Source: Flavobacteriales bacterium (GTDB taxonomy: Bacteria; Bacteroidota; Bacteroidia; Flavobacteriales_F; PHOS-HE28). Taken from it: a DNA stretch of 64,000 nucleotides. The position numbers and the translations under genes are program-made. The notes beneath the pieces were generated by a model that saw nothing but the letters and a program-made list of their open reading frames with translations, searched no databases and had not been told where the DNA came from. The DNA lies in the NCBI GenBank assembly GCA_016788295.1, contig JAEUSY010000016.1, forward strand, positions 25,800 to 89,799, in the 5' to 3' direction. Positions 9,585 through 18,439 of the stretch are shown one piece after another. Position 1 is the first letter of the stretch, and each line of letters starts with the position of its first letter.

Positions 9585-11006
9585 ATGATCTACGCCCCAC
9601 CCTCGCTGCGCTTGGTTTTGGCCACCGCCTTACTGTGCGCACTGCACACCCACGCGCAACCACGCCTCTGGGGCATGACCACCATGGGCGGCTCCAACGA
9701 CAAAGGCACCCTTTTCCGCGTGGACGCCGACGGTACCGACTTCACGGTGGAATACCATTTCAGCGAAGCGAGCGGCTATGCGCCCGAGGGCACCCTGTGC
9801 CTGGCCGGCAACGGAAAGCTCTATGGTACTACAAACCTGGGCGGCACCGGCAGTCCGGCCGCGGGCACACTGTTCAGCTTCGATCCCGCCACCGGCGTAT
9901 ACACCAAGCTGGTGGACTTCAACATCACCAACGGTGGCTATGGCTGGAGCGGTCTGATCGCCACACCCAGTGGTGCGCTTTACGGGGCCACCTATGGCGG
10001 CGGCGGCTCGGGAGGCAGCATTTTCCGCGTGGATCCTGCCACGGACACCTACACCATCCTTTACGCGCTGAACCAGACCACTGATGGCGGCGCCATTACC
10101 AGCTTGCTCTACCGCGCCACCGATGGCCAACTCTACGGCTGCGCGGCCTATGGCGGCGCCAACAATGCGGGCACGCTTTTCCGCTTCAACCCCGCCACCA
10201 ACACCTACACCAAAATGCACGACCTGGGCGGCGGGGCGAACGGTAAAACACCCTACGGCGGCCTTACCGAAGGAGGCAACGGCTGGTATTACGGCACCAC
10301 CTTCGAAGGTGGCACGGACAACAAGGGCATTCTTTTCAAGTATGCACCGGGCAGCAACACCTTCGTGAAGCTGCTGGACTTCACTGGTCCCAACGGGCAA
10401 TCGCCATGGACCGCGCCGATCCCCTTCGCAGCTGATGAGCTATGGGGCACCACGGCCAATGGCGGCAGCAACGGTAACGGCATGATCTACCGTCTGACGC
10501 CGAGCACCGACACCTTCGAGCAGCGCTACAGTTTCTCGGCTCTGGCCGGAGGTCTGCTCTTCAGCAACGTTACGCCCGGGGGTGATGGCTACCTCTACGG
10601 CATCGGGGCCTTCGGTGGCGCCAACTTCCAGGGCACCGTTTATCGCTTCGACCCGCAGACCAACGCAGTGACCACCCTGCACGATATGAACGGCCCCACT
10701 GATGGCTACAGCGCGCGCGGCGACCTGATCGTGGCCGGTGTAGCCACGAGCGTTGGCGGGCGTGATGCACTGCCGGGCTTCAGCCTGTTGCCCAACCCTA
10801 CCAACGGCAACTTCCGCGTGGCCCTGCACCAGCGCATCACTGCGCCCTTCGCCATCTGGGTGACCAACAGTACGGGCCAGGTGGTGCTGCGCGAGACAGC
10901 AGCGAACACCGACCGTTCGCTGACCCTTAACGTGTCCCCAGGTCTCTACATGGTTACGATGGAATTGGACGGCATGCGACAAACGCAGCGGTTGGTGGTG
11001 GAGTGA
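9585..11006 (+). CDS. Secreted GloVer-repeat (TIGR03803-type) beta-propeller with T9SS tail
   Basis: A 473-residue exported protein. The signal peptide ends at HTHA (about residue 24). The body is made of eight or so repeats of about 45 residues with the pattern LYGxTxxGGxxxxGTLFRFDPAT, recognised as the Gloeobacter/Verrucomicrobia (GloVer) choice-anchored tandem repeat, which should fold as a beta-propeller. The last 75 residues (LLPNPTNGNFRV to RQTQRLVVE) are a T9SS type-A sorting domain. ATG 9585 is the only start that leaves a normal signal peptide. Function is unknown; the architecture suggests surface display or secretion. Confidence 0.85.
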   Translation: MIYAPPSLRLVLATALLCALHTHAQPRLWGMTTMGGSNDKGTLFRVDADGTDFTVEYHFSEASGYAPEGTLCLAGNGKLYGTTNLGGTGSPAAGTLFSFDPATGVYTKLVDFNITNGGYGWSGLIATPSGALYGATYGGGGSGGSIFRVDPATDTYTILYALNQTTDGGAITSLLYRATDGQLYGCAAYGGANNAGTLFRFNPATNTYTKMHDLGGGANGKTPYGGLTEGGNGWYYGTTFEGGTDNKGILFKYAPGSNTFVKLLDFTGPNGQSPWTAPIPFAADELWGTTANGGSNGNGMIYRLTPSTDTFEQRYSFSALAGGLLFSNVTPGGDGYLYGIGAFGGANFQGTVYRFDPQTNAVTTLHDMNGPTDGYSARGDLIVAGVATSVGGRDALPGFSLLPNPTNGNFRVALHQRITAPFAIWVTNSTGQVVLRETAANTDRSLTLNVSPGLYMVTMELDGMRQTQRLVVE

Positions 11007-11048
11007 AGGTGAACAACACGATACCCGCCCGTCGCTAGCTTGCACGCC

Positions 11049-11522
11049 ATGTGCACCCTCTACACCCTGCTGCCTGCAGTACTGCTTTGCTGCGTACTGC
11101 CTGCATATGCCCAACAGTCAGCGACAACCAGTGGCGGGGATGCCACGGGTACGGGCGGCACGGTGAGCTGGACCTTGGGCCAGCCCGCCTACGAGCCTAC
11201 CACCACAAGTACCGGTAGCGTGTATCGCGGCGTGCAACAACCCTACGAGTGGTTGGTAACAGCAGCACCTGGGCACACCGCACCCACCGTGGCCCTGTGG
11301 CCCAACCCCACGGCCGATGGCATTACCCTGCAATGGAGCGATGCCGCCCATGGCCCCGCACGCTACACCATACATGCCGCCAATGGTGCTTTGGTGGCCA
11401 AAGGTCGCTTTGCAGACCACACTGCGAACCTTACCCTCGGGCATTTGTCCACCGGCACATACACTGTGCAGGTTTACCAGGCCGAACAACACACAACCAC
11501 GCTTACAGTGATCAAGCAATAG
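11049..11522 (+). CDS. Small secreted protein with T9SS sorting domain
   Basis: This 157-residue product has a signal peptide (MCTLYTLLPAVLLCCVLPAYA) followed by a short GGDATGTGGTVSWTLGQPAYE segment that recurs in many Bacteroidota 'T9SS type A sorting domain' proteins, and then a complete sorting domain (WPNPTADGITLQW to TTTLTVIKQ). There is little room for any other functional domain. It is followed 3 bp later by the collagen-like gene, so the two are probably co-transcribed, and both are exported. An exact TAGCTTGC box ends 5 nt before ATG 11049, which supports that start over a TTG at 11040. Confidence 0.78.
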   Translation: MCTLYTLLPAVLLCCVLPAYAQQSATTSGGDATGTGGTVSWTLGQPAYEPTTTSTGSVYRGVQQPYEWLVTAAPGHTAPTVALWPNPTADGITLQWSDAAHGPARYTIHAANGALVAKGRFADHTANLTLGHLSTGTYTVQVYQAEQHTTTLTVIKQ

Positions 11523-11525
11523 CCT

Positions 11526-12485
11526 ATGTTCCGCACGCTCACCCTTCCCTTCGCCCTGTTGCTCAGCCTTGCGCTGCATGCACAGGCCCCACAGCGCATG
11601 AGCTACCAGGCCGTGGTGCGTGACGATGCCAATGCGCTGGTCACGAACACCACGGTAGGCATGCGCGTAAGCATTCTGCAAGGCAGCGTCAACGGCACAG
11701 CGGTGTATGTGGAAACGCATGCCCCCACCACCAATACCAACGGACTGGCCACCGTACAGGTGGGCATGGGCACGGTACAGAGCGGCACCATGGCAAGCAT
11801 TGATTGGAGCAATGGCCCCTACTTCATGCGCACCGAGACCGACCCCAACGGCGGCAGTGCCTACAGCATTACCGGCACCAGCGAACTCCTAAGCGTACCC
11901 TACGCCCTGTACGCTGCCAACAGCGAGCCGGGGCCACAGGGTCCGCAGGGACCCCAAGGACCGCAGGGACCCGGCCCGTGCGAAGTGATCCGCACTGGTG
12001 ATGGACGCGTTGTGCTGTACAACGGAAGCAATGCCTATGGCTTCGGCAGGAACCTGACCAGTGGAAGCAACTGGTACCCGCGCACGCTGGACGGTCCGGT
12101 GGTGGCCGCGCTGGCCTCGGACAGTTGTGTTGTGTTGTACACGGCCACTGCGGCCTATGGTTTCGGATGGAACAGCACGAGCGGCAGTGGCTGGTACGTG
12201 CAGACCTTGAACGGACCGGTGCAGGGCAGTGCACAGTCCAGCGGGCGGATCGTTCTGTATACCACAGTGGCGGCGTATGGATTCGGATACAACAGCACAA
12301 GCGGCAGCGGGTGGTACACCGCCACCCTTGCTGCCACGCCCCTTGCGCATGTGGTGGCCGGCAACCGCATTGTGGTGTACACCGCCACAACGGCACATGG
12401 CTTCGGTTTCCAAAGCACCAGTGGCAGTGCATGGTACAACACCACCCTGAGCGCCGAGCCCGTGGGTGGCGTCGGTACCCGTTGA
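11526..12485 (+). CDS. Secreted collagen-like protein with four 40-residue repeats
   Basis: A 319-residue exported protein in three parts. After the signal peptide (residues 1-19) comes a roughly 110-residue beta-rich head (APQRMSYQAVVRD ... VPYALYAA) common at the front of Bacteroidota tail-fibre-like and collagen-like proteins. Residues 136-151 are a short collagen-type stalk of GPQ triplets. The rest (158-317) is four consecutive repeats of exactly 40 residues, each with [VI]V[LV]Y at its start and a GFG...TSGSxWY core. No known enzyme motif is present. It follows the small T9SS protein by 3 bp. A secreted fibre or adhesin is an inference only; see the repeat entry. Confidence 0.8.
   Translation: MFRTLTLPFALLLSLALHAQAPQRMSYQAVVRDDANALVTNTTVGMRVSILQGSVNGTAVYVETHAPTTNTNGLATVQVGMGTVQSGTMASIDWSNGPYFMRTETDPNGGSAYSITGTSELLSVPYALYAANSEPGPQGPQGPQGPQGPGPCEVIRTGDGRVVLYNGSNAYGFGRNLTSGSNWYPRTLDGPVVAALASDSCVVLYTATAAYGFGWNSTSGSGWYVQTLNGPVQGSAQSSGRIVLYTTVAAYGFGYNSTSGSGWYTATLAATPLAHVVAGNRIVVYTATTAHGFGFQSTSGSAWYNTTLSAEPVGGVGTR
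11997..12476 (+). repeat. Four tandem 120-bp coding repeats
   Basis: Four in-frame units of exactly 120 bp encode 40 residues each with no linker. Conserved positions include VVLY at unit residues 5-8, AYGFG at 13-17, TSGSxWY at 21-27 and TL at 30-31; the units differ mostly at residues 18-20 and in the last ten. The DNA has diverged more than the protein, which argues for selection on the protein and against a recent duplication or assembly artefact. Confidence 0.9.
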
Positions 12486-12495
12486 ACAACGAAGC

Positions 12496-12999
12496 ATGAG
12501 CCGGGGTTTTGTCAAAGAGGACGACCAGGAAGAGGCGCCCTTCATACCTCCACGGGCCGCACTGCCCGATGGCGTTGCCAACCACGTGACCCCGCGTGGA
12601 CTTCAACTACTGCTGGACGAACGTACCACACTGGAGACGGAACGTGCGGCCGCAACGGGCAGCGATGATGAGCGTCGTCGCCAGCATGCCGAACTGGATG
12701 GTCGACTTGCTCTGCTGAACGAACGCATCGTAACAGCGCATGTGGTGGAGCCCTTACCTGGCAAAGCCGCCGAAGTGCGTTTCGGCAACACGGTCACTTT
12801 CGAGCACACCGTCGGCCGTTTGAAAGGCAAGCAGCTCACCTTCACCATCGTGGGGGTGGATGAGGCGAACATCAAGGAAGGACGTATCGCCTTTACGGCA
12901 CCCTTGGCACGTGCGCTTATTGGCAAACGCAAGGGCGGTGTGGCCGAACTGCGCCTGGGCGCCGAACTGCAGAAGCTGAAGGTACTGGCGATCGCGTAG
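12496..12999 (+). CDS. GreA/GreB-family transcription elongation factor-like protein
   Basis: A 167-residue cytosolic protein. Residues 42-90 form a charged helical hairpin (LLLDERTTLETERAA ... LDGRLALLNERI) followed by the Gre C-terminal FKBP-like domain (VRFGNTVTFEH, FTIVGVDEANIKEGRIAFTAPLARALIGKRKG). GreA-type factors enter the RNA polymerase secondary channel and rescue backtracked complexes. The N-terminus is acidic (MSRGFVKEDDQEE) as in the Bacteroidota GreB-like paralogues, so this is probably an accessory paralogue and not the main GreA. ATG 12496 starts 10 bp after the collagen-like gene stops. Confidence 0.85.
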   Translation: MSRGFVKEDDQEEAPFIPPRAALPDGVANHVTPRGLQLLLDERTTLETERAAATGSDDERRRQHAELDGRLALLNERIVTAHVVEPLPGKAAEVRFGNTVTFEHTVGRLKGKQLTFTIVGVDEANIKEGRIAFTAPLARALIGKRKGGVAELRLGAELQKLKVLAIA

Positions 13000-13004
13000 A
13001 GCGA

Positions 13005-13208
13005 TCAGTTGTCGCCGCCGTTGTCGTCGCCGGGAGGATCGTCGTTGCCGTTCCCATGGCCGCCATGATCATCCACCTGACCGTTGCCGGAGGTGTTGGG
13101 TGCCACCACCTCATCGCGCTGGCAGGCCGTGAGCGAAACAAGGACGACGAACAGCATAACAAGCTTGAGCAGCAGGCGTGCAGGACGGAGGGTGTGCGCG
13201 GTGTTCAT
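13005..13208 (-). CDS. Small putative lipoprotein
   Basis: A 67-residue product with a positively charged start, a hydrophobic stretch (LLLKLVMLFVVLVSL) and the lipobox LTAC at about residues 26-29, so it should be processed and anchored as a lipoprotein. The mature part is short, low-complexity and rich in Gly, Asp, Asn and His (HGGHGNGNDDPPGDDNGGDN), which could bind divalent metal, but that is speculation. It converges on the Gre-like gene (5 bp between stops). A near-consensus -7 box, TAGGTTCG, lies about 20 nt upstream of the start. Confidence 0.6.
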   Translation of the reverse strand: MNTAHTLRPARLLLKLVMLFVVLVSLTACQRDEVVAPNTSGNGQVDDHGGHGNGNDDPPGDDNGGDN

Positions 13209-13365
13209 GGTTCGAACGAGATCGATGTTGCGAACCTATCCTCTCATACCAAGGCCCAGCGAACGCATACGGACGGAACGGGCAATAAGGGTGATAGAAC
13301 GGGTTGGTACCGCCATGGCCTGAACACCAAGGATAGCGGAACCGCCCAAGTAGTTCCTTTGCGGC

Positions 13366-13584
13366 ATGGAACGCACCACCTTCGACCTGCGCGGCGAGTA
13401 CATTGAACTGAACCAATTGCTGAAACTGGCTGGCGTATGCGAAAGCGGTGGCCAAGGCAAACAACTGGTGGCCGAAGGACTGGTGCAGGTGGACGGCCAA
13501 GTGGAGCTGCGAAAGACCTGCAAGATCAGGCCCGGCCAAGTGGTGCGATTCCAGGACCTGGAGATCGAGGTGGTGGCACCGTGA
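13366..13584 (+). CDS. S4-domain RNA-binding protein (YbcJ-like)
   Basis: A 72-residue protein that is essentially one S4 domain: YIELNQLLKLAGVCESGGQGKQLVAEGLVQVDGQVELRKTCKIRPGQVVRF. The family includes YbcJ of Escherichia coli and the S4 module of RNA pseudouridine synthases and tyrosyl-tRNA synthetase, and binds structured RNA. The product covers the whole domain, so it is complete. TTCCTTTG ends exactly 4 nt before the ATG, suggesting a very short or absent leader. It converges on the CPBP protease gene 20 bp away. Confidence 0.85.
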   Translation: MERTTFDLRGEYIELNQLLKLAGVCESGGQGKQLVAEGLVQVDGQVELRKTCKIRPGQVVRFQDLEIEVVAP

Positions 13585-13604
13585 GCGAAGGCGATCGCCT
13601 ACGC

Positions 13605-14534
13605 CTAAAGCAATTGCTTCCGATAGGTACCATCGAGCAACACCACCAGCGCCACCAGCGTACCAATGGCCACGATGCCACCCATGCCGGCCACGGAGCC
13701 GAACAGCGGGTGCCCGCCCTTGGCGAAGAGCATGAAGGCACCGGCACTTCCATTGATAATGCCGTGCAGGATGCAGCTGCTCCACACCGTACCACTGCGC
13801 GAACGCGTCCAGTCGAACAGGAAGCCGACCGCGTAGCAGAAGGCGGTCATCATGAGGATGCCCTGTACAGGATGGCCGGGATAGTTGTGACCAACGGCGA
13901 TGAGCGGTGCATGCCATAAGCCCCACACAATACCGGTGAAACTGGCACGCTTGACGCCGCTCCAATGCTGCGTGCGTTGCCACAGGTAGCCGCGCCAGCC
14001 CAATTCCTCGCCCAGCATGAAAGGCAGGTTCACCGTGAATGAACCACCCACGGAACCCAGCGCAACGAACACGAGCACCAAGACAGGTGATATTCGCGAG
14101 AGCTTTTCCACGGCCTCGGCATCGAGCGGTGCGCCGCGGTAATTCATGCTCAACTCATTTGCTGTGGCCAGCATGTGATCGGTGGTAAGGGCCACTTCAC
14201 CAAAGCCCACCAGCGGGAAGGCCTGTGCGAGCAGGTGGCAGGCCAGCAGGCTCAGCGGCACAATGCACACGCCCACCAGCACAGTGAACGCGAGCACACC
14301 CCAGCGCGTGTTCTTCACGGAAATGCCGAGGCCGGTCCATGCTTCCTTATCGAACACGTGTTGCTGTACCGCGGCTGCAATGGCCGGTGCGAGCATGCAC
14401 AGCGCGGCCATGATAATGTAGCTGGTGCCCGAAGCAGTGGTGATGCCCAGCCCCAGGATACCGACACCAGTGATGACCCACACAATGCCGAATGACATGA
14501 GCAGGAAAGAAAGGATGCGCTTGTCCATCTTCAT
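13605..14534 (-). CDS. CPBP-family intramembrane metalloprotease (CAAX-protease-like)
   Basis: A 309-residue polytopic inner-membrane protein with about eight hydrophobic segments. The Abi/CPBP motifs are present in order: EE plus R in GEELGWRGYLW, the histidine motif GIVWGLWHAP, and the C-terminal SCILHGIINGSAG. These residues form the glutamate/histidine catalytic site of Rce1-like proteases. Substrates of bacterial members are mostly unknown; some confer bacteriocin immunity or process small peptides. The start is uncertain between ATG 14534 and 14528, and an upstream in-frame start would overlap the beta-helix gene. No bacteriocin gene is adjacent. Confidence 0.88.
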   Translation of the reverse strand: MKMDKRILSFLLMSFGIVWVITGVGILGLGITTASGTSYIIMAALCMLAPAIAAAVQQHVFDKEAWTGLGISVKNTRWGVLAFTVLVGVCIVPLSLLACHLLAQAFPLVGFGEVALTTDHMLATANELSMNYRGAPLDAEAVEKLSRISPVLVLVFVALGSVGGSFTVNLPFMLGEELGWRGYLWQRTQHWSGVKRASFTGIVWGLWHAPLIAVGHNYPGHPVQGILMMTAFCYAVGFLFDWTRSRSGTVWSSCILHGIINGSAGAFMLFAKGGHPLFGSVAGMGGIVAIGTLVALVVLLDGTYRKQLL

Positions 14535-14578
14535 GAGGTTGAAGTTCGGCAACGGCAAGAGAGCGGCCATACCGCTCG

Positions 14579-15679
14579 TCACATTGACGGCCGTTGCACG
14601 CGGACGTGCTCGAGCTTGAGCGTGGTCTGTCCCAGAAGCGGTTGCCGAATTTCCAGCACACCGGAACGAGTGGCAGCACCGCCAACCTTGGCATCAATGG
14701 AAAGGCCATTGTGGCAACGGTCCACATTGATGCGCGGTGCACTTACCCGCGTGGCAATGACGTATCCCTTGTCCCACCAGCCGATATCGGAGAGGTTGAG
14801 CTGTCCGCTCATGTAAAGGATCACCGGCGCTGTCTGTGGTCCGTTCCAATACACGTTCTGCAGGTCCACAACGGCCTTCACGGGCATGTTCACATGGATG
14901 GATGCGAGGCGTGCCTTGTGCTCGATATGGAAATTGGAGAGATGGAACGACTTCACCACAGGGTTGCGCGCTAGCGACTCCTCGTTGCCATCCATGGTGG
15001 CGCTGAGGAAGAGATCATGCTCCGGCCCGGCGCCCTCGCTGATGCAATCGGTCATGCGCACACCGCCGGTGTTCAATATGGTGAAGGCCTGGGTGGTGGT
15101 TTTGCTGCAGAACACGCGGCATTGGTCAAGCACCGTGCTGTTGCTCTGGCTGTTCGTGCCATTGGCGCCGGGCCAATCGCCCTGCCGTACCACGATCCCG
15201 CGTTTGGCGGGGTTGGTCACCAGCACGTTCTGCACACGCGCCATGAGGCAGAAGCGGAGGTCGATGGCGGCCTCGGCCTGTCCGGTGAAGCGGCAGTTGC
15301 TGATGGTGCTACCCAGCGTGGCCTTGAGGTCGATGGCCTTGCGCCCACCCTCGATCGCGGCGAAGTCGCGGATCGTGTAGCGTGAAGTGGTGCGTTTGTT
15401 GGCCTCCTGTTGGTCAGCGATGCGCACAGTGAAGCCGTTGCTGTTCGCCCCTAGTATCAGCTTGGCACCTGCCCCATCAATGATCAAGAGCTGGCGCGCA
15501 GGCAGGACGATGTCGCCGTTGGCCCGGTACTCTGCCGCTGCACTGAAGCGTACGGTGGTGGCATCGGCAGGCAGCTTAGCGAAGAAGGCGGAGACATCGC
15601 CGGCGGGAACGACATACTCCTTGCCGCTGACGGATAACGACAGGCAAACAGACACAATGGTGAGAAGTTGGCTGCGCAT
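14579..15679 (-). CDS. Secreted right-handed beta-helix protein
   Basis: A 366-residue exported protein with a signal peptide (MRSQLLTIVSVCLSLSVSG). The body shows the stacking pattern of parallel beta-helix (pectin-lyase-like) proteins: short strands with buried Val/Ile/Asn, such as GFTVRIAD, STISNCRFTG, MARVQNVLVTNPAKRGIVV and STVLDQCRVF. Pectate-lyase catalytic arginine/aspartate motifs are not evident, so I call only the fold. It lacks a T9SS sorting domain. It starts about 170 bp from the divergent delta-60 gene and ends just before the CPBP gene on the same strand. Confidence 0.75.
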   Translation of the reverse strand: MRSQLLTIVSVCLSLSVSGKEYVVPAGDVSAFFAKLPADATTVRFSAAAEYRANGDIVLPARQLLIIDGAGAKLILGANSNGFTVRIADQQEANKRTTSRYTIRDFAAIEGGRKAIDLKATLGSTISNCRFTGQAEAAIDLRFCLMARVQNVLVTNPAKRGIVVRQGDWPGANGTNSQSNSTVLDQCRVFCSKTTTQAFTILNTGGVRMTDCISEGAGPEHDLFLSATMDGNEESLARNPVVKSFHLSNFHIEHKARLASIHVNMPVKAVVDLQNVYWNGPQTAPVILYMSGQLNLSDIGWWDKGYVIATRVSAPRINVDRCHNGLSIDAKVGGAATRSGVLEIRQPLLGQTTLKLEHVRVQRPSM

Positions 15680-15853
15680 GGAAGGTGTGAAGCTACTGTG
15701 ATGGAAGTAAGCAACAAGCAGAGTAACGAACACTTGCGACGATCGAATGCCCGAAGGACATGAACGCGCTTTATACCCACAAATGGGGGATCTTCAACAG
15801 ATCACTTGTAGACCACTTTACCAGGCCCCTACATTCGTTGGAACACCTGCCCC

Positions 15854-17425
15854 ATGCGCGCCACCTTTCTCACCATTGCCTTCTTCTGCTCGTTGGGCAG
15901 CATAAAGGCCCAGAGCCTCGACCCCACCTTTGGTGCGGGTGGAACACAGCAATATGACCTCAGCGGCAGTGATCGCTTGTTCGGTGTGGCGGTGCGCCCC
16001 GATGGGAAGATCGTGGCATGCGGACTGCGTGATTCCGTTGGTATCGCACACTTCATGGTCTGCAGGTTCGATGTCAACGGCAACTTGGACCCCACTTTCG
16101 GTAGTGGTGGCCACGTAATGTTGCCCACGGGCACCAATGGTTCCGAGGCCACCAGGATCATTCTCATGCCCGATGGCAGAATGGTCGTGGCCGGCAGGAC
16201 GTTCGGTACGGTAGACCGCGCTTTCATCGTACGCAGGTTGTTGCCGGATGGCGCCGTAGACGCCAGTTTTGGAGTGAATGGGCTGTGGATGGACCCCATC
16301 GGGGCGAACGGTGCATACATCACGGATATGGCCATGGACACACAAGGCCGTGTGGTAGTGGCCGGCGTGGCCGTAGCCACCAACTTGTTCGCCACCATGG
16401 CGGTAGTGCGCTTGGGAACGAACGGTATACCCGACCCCACTTTCGGCAACAATGGATATTTCAGGCTCGATCAGAGCGACCAGGTCCGTTTCCATTTCCT
16501 GAATGACCTACAATTACTTTCTGATGGACGCATGCTGATCGCGGGTAATGTGGGCGACATGACCACCGGCCCCGCATGGAATACGGATGTGCTCTGTATC
16601 CGCCTGCTCGCCAATGGCCAGTACGATACCACGTTCGGCAACAACGGTGTGGTGGTGAGCGATATACAGGGCCTGAACGACGGGGCTGACCGTATTATAC
16701 TGCATGCCAACAATGAAGTGGAGCTCATTGGCACATCGGGCAACAACAGCATTGGCAATTGGGTTTGCCGCAACAAGCTATCGGCCACCGGCGCAGTGCT
16801 TTCCTCCGATCTGGTACCCGTGGGCGCTTGGGCGCCGGCCACACAGACCAAAGAGATCGCCGATATCGTGGCAATGCCCAATGGTGGGGTATCATACATC
16901 GGCACGGTACCCAATGGGGGCACGGGCGATGGCTTCCTGGGCATGCTGGACGCCACGGCCATGGTAGGCATTCCCTATGTCGCGGGTTACAGCACCACCG
17001 TTGATGCCGGCGATTGGACCTCGTTCGCAGGTGGTGTGTTCGATGCGAATGGTAGGTTGTTGTTGGTCGGCCAAACGACTAATCCCGACTGGATCGGTCA
17101 ATTCCCCGACCAATGCGGGGTGTTCACCGACATCTTCTTGGCACGCTTCAACATGCCATTTACCACACATGTGGCCACAGCAACGAGCAACGAAACCCGC
17201 GTCTGGCCCATACCTGCCACGGACCGTCTTCTTGTGAGCAGCGCGTTACCCATTTTGCGCATCCAGCTCACTGATAATGCTGGTCGCTCGGTATATACAG
17301 GCGAACGACCAAGTGTCACTAATAGCCATTCCTTGGATGTGTTCGCACTACCTGCGGGCACCTATCAGCTGCGGGTGGAGACCATTGAAGCCGTTACTAT
17401 ACACAAAGTGATGGTGCAACATTGA
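15854..17425 (+). CDS. Secreted delta-60 repeat protein with T9SS tail
   Basis: A 523-residue exported protein. After the signal peptide (residues 1-19, ending IKAQ) come tandem delta-60 repeats (TIGR02608 type) of 50-60 residues with the hallmark LDPTFGxGG at the start of each unit and VRPDGKIVACG-like strands; at least five copies are visible up to about residue 280, then weaker ones. The fold is a beta-propeller. The end (VWPIPATDRLLV to HKVMVQH) is a T9SS type-A sorting domain. The following hydrolase starts 11 bp after the stop. Function beyond surface display is unknown. Confidence 0.88.
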   Translation: MRATFLTIAFFCSLGSIKAQSLDPTFGAGGTQQYDLSGSDRLFGVAVRPDGKIVACGLRDSVGIAHFMVCRFDVNGNLDPTFGSGGHVMLPTGTNGSEATRIILMPDGRMVVAGRTFGTVDRAFIVRRLLPDGAVDASFGVNGLWMDPIGANGAYITDMAMDTQGRVVVAGVAVATNLFATMAVVRLGTNGIPDPTFGNNGYFRLDQSDQVRFHFLNDLQLLSDGRMLIAGNVGDMTTGPAWNTDVLCIRLLANGQYDTTFGNNGVVVSDIQGLNDGADRIILHANNEVELIGTSGNNSIGNWVCRNKLSATGAVLSSDLVPVGAWAPATQTKEIADIVAMPNGGVSYIGTVPNGGTGDGFLGMLDATAMVGIPYVAGYSTTVDAGDWTSFAGGVFDANGRLLLVGQTTNPDWIGQFPDQCGVFTDIFLARFNMPFTTHVATATSNETRVWPIPATDRLLVSSALPILRIQLTDNAGRSVYTGERPSVTNSHSLDVFALPAGTYQLRVETIEAVTIHKVMVQH

Positions 17426-17436
17426 TATTCGCGGCC

Positions 17437-18192
17437 ATGGCATCCGCGCGCCCCACCCTGCTCTTTATCCATGGCTTTCCACTGGACCACACCCTTTGGG
17501 ACCCGCAGACGACAAGCCTCGCCGATGTGGCCGATGTGCTGGCGCCCGACCTGCGCGGCTTCGGCAACGACCGCTGTGCATTACCCGTCGCCATGACCAT
17601 GGAGGCCTATGCCGCCGACCTGAAGGCACTGTTGGATGAACGTGGCGTGGACCGCGTGGTGCTCTGCGGACTGAGCATGGGCGGCTACATTGCCATGGCA
17701 TTTCTGGAGCAATGGCCCGAACGCGTGGGGGGCCTGATCCTTTGCAACACCCGCGCAAGTGCGGACACACTCGAAGGCCAGGCCGCGCGCAAGGCCACCG
17801 CACAGAACGCGTTCGCGAAAGGTGTGGACGTGATCGCTCGGGCCATGGCACCCACACTGCTCAGTGATCTCACCAAGCGCACGCACCCGGAACTGATGGC
17901 ACACATGGAGGCCATGATCGCGCGGCAACGACCTGAGGCCGTGGCCGCCGCCGCCCTGGGCATGAGCGAACGTCCCGATCGGCACCATGTGTTGCGCGCA
18001 TGCACTGTACCTGCACTCGTGATCACCGGAAGCAACGATGCATTGATGCCCCTTCCCACCAGTCGATCCATGGCCGAAGCACTACCCCATGGACGGTTGG
18101 TGGTATTGGAGCATGCAGCTCACCTGACCAACTTGGAAGCGACCGATGATTTCAACAGCACAGTACGAGCTTTCTTGAAGGAGGTGAATTGA
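17437..18192 (+). CDS. Alpha/beta hydrolase
   Basis: A 251-residue cytosolic hydrolase of the BioH/3-oxoadipate enol-lactonase type. The oxyanion strand LLFIHGFPLDHTLW, the nucleophile elbow GLSMGGY (S80), an acidic residue in ITGSNDALMP (about 205) and the final histidine in LEHAAHLTNLE complete the catalytic triad. No residues betray the substrate. ATG 17437 gives the usual short lead before the first strand; an ATT start 15 bp upstream would overlap the previous stop. It directly follows the delta-60 gene and may share its transcript. Confidence 0.88.
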   Translation: MASARPTLLFIHGFPLDHTLWDPQTTSLADVADVLAPDLRGFGNDRCALPVAMTMEAYAADLKALLDERGVDRVVLCGLSMGGYIAMAFLEQWPERVGGLILCNTRASADTLEGQAARKATAQNAFAKGVDVIARAMAPTLLSDLTKRTHPELMAHMEAMIARQRPEAVAAAALGMSERPDRHHVLRACTVPALVITGSNDALMPLPTSRSMAEALPHGRLVVLEHAAHLTNLEATDDFNSTVRAFLKEVN

Positions 18193-18254
18193 ACTTTGTA
18201 CCGCAGGCCTTGTTGCTGCATGCGCTGTTGCGTTCATTATGCGTGAACGGAATT

Positions 18255-18308
18255 ACTGACTAAACCGTCAGTTTCTCATGGGTAACAAGCTGATCCAATA
18301 CGGATCAG
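18255..18308. promoter_or_regulatory. Two adjacent inverted repeats between the hydrolase and the lipoprotein gene
   Basis: ACTGAC-6 nt-GTCAGT (18255-18272) and CTGATCC-5 nt-GGATCAG (18290-18308) are both perfect. The first has the size and symmetry of a TetR-type operator; either could instead be part of a transcription terminator for the hydrolase gene. They lie 130-185 bp before the lipoprotein start. Confidence 0.35.
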
Positions 18309-18439
18309 GAACACGCCCACTTGATCGGGGGTGTTGTTCGTGCAATGCGACATGGAACATGTGCTTGAAGCTGCCTGATGGTCCATGACCAGGGTCACCT
18401 TTGGCTGAGCGCACCATAAAGGGAACAAGACACAGACCC

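Noticed and set aside
13605..14534. An abortive-infection (Abi) defence gene
   Set aside because: CPBP proteases are often labelled Abi, but there is no other defence gene next to it and the motif alone does not show phage defence.
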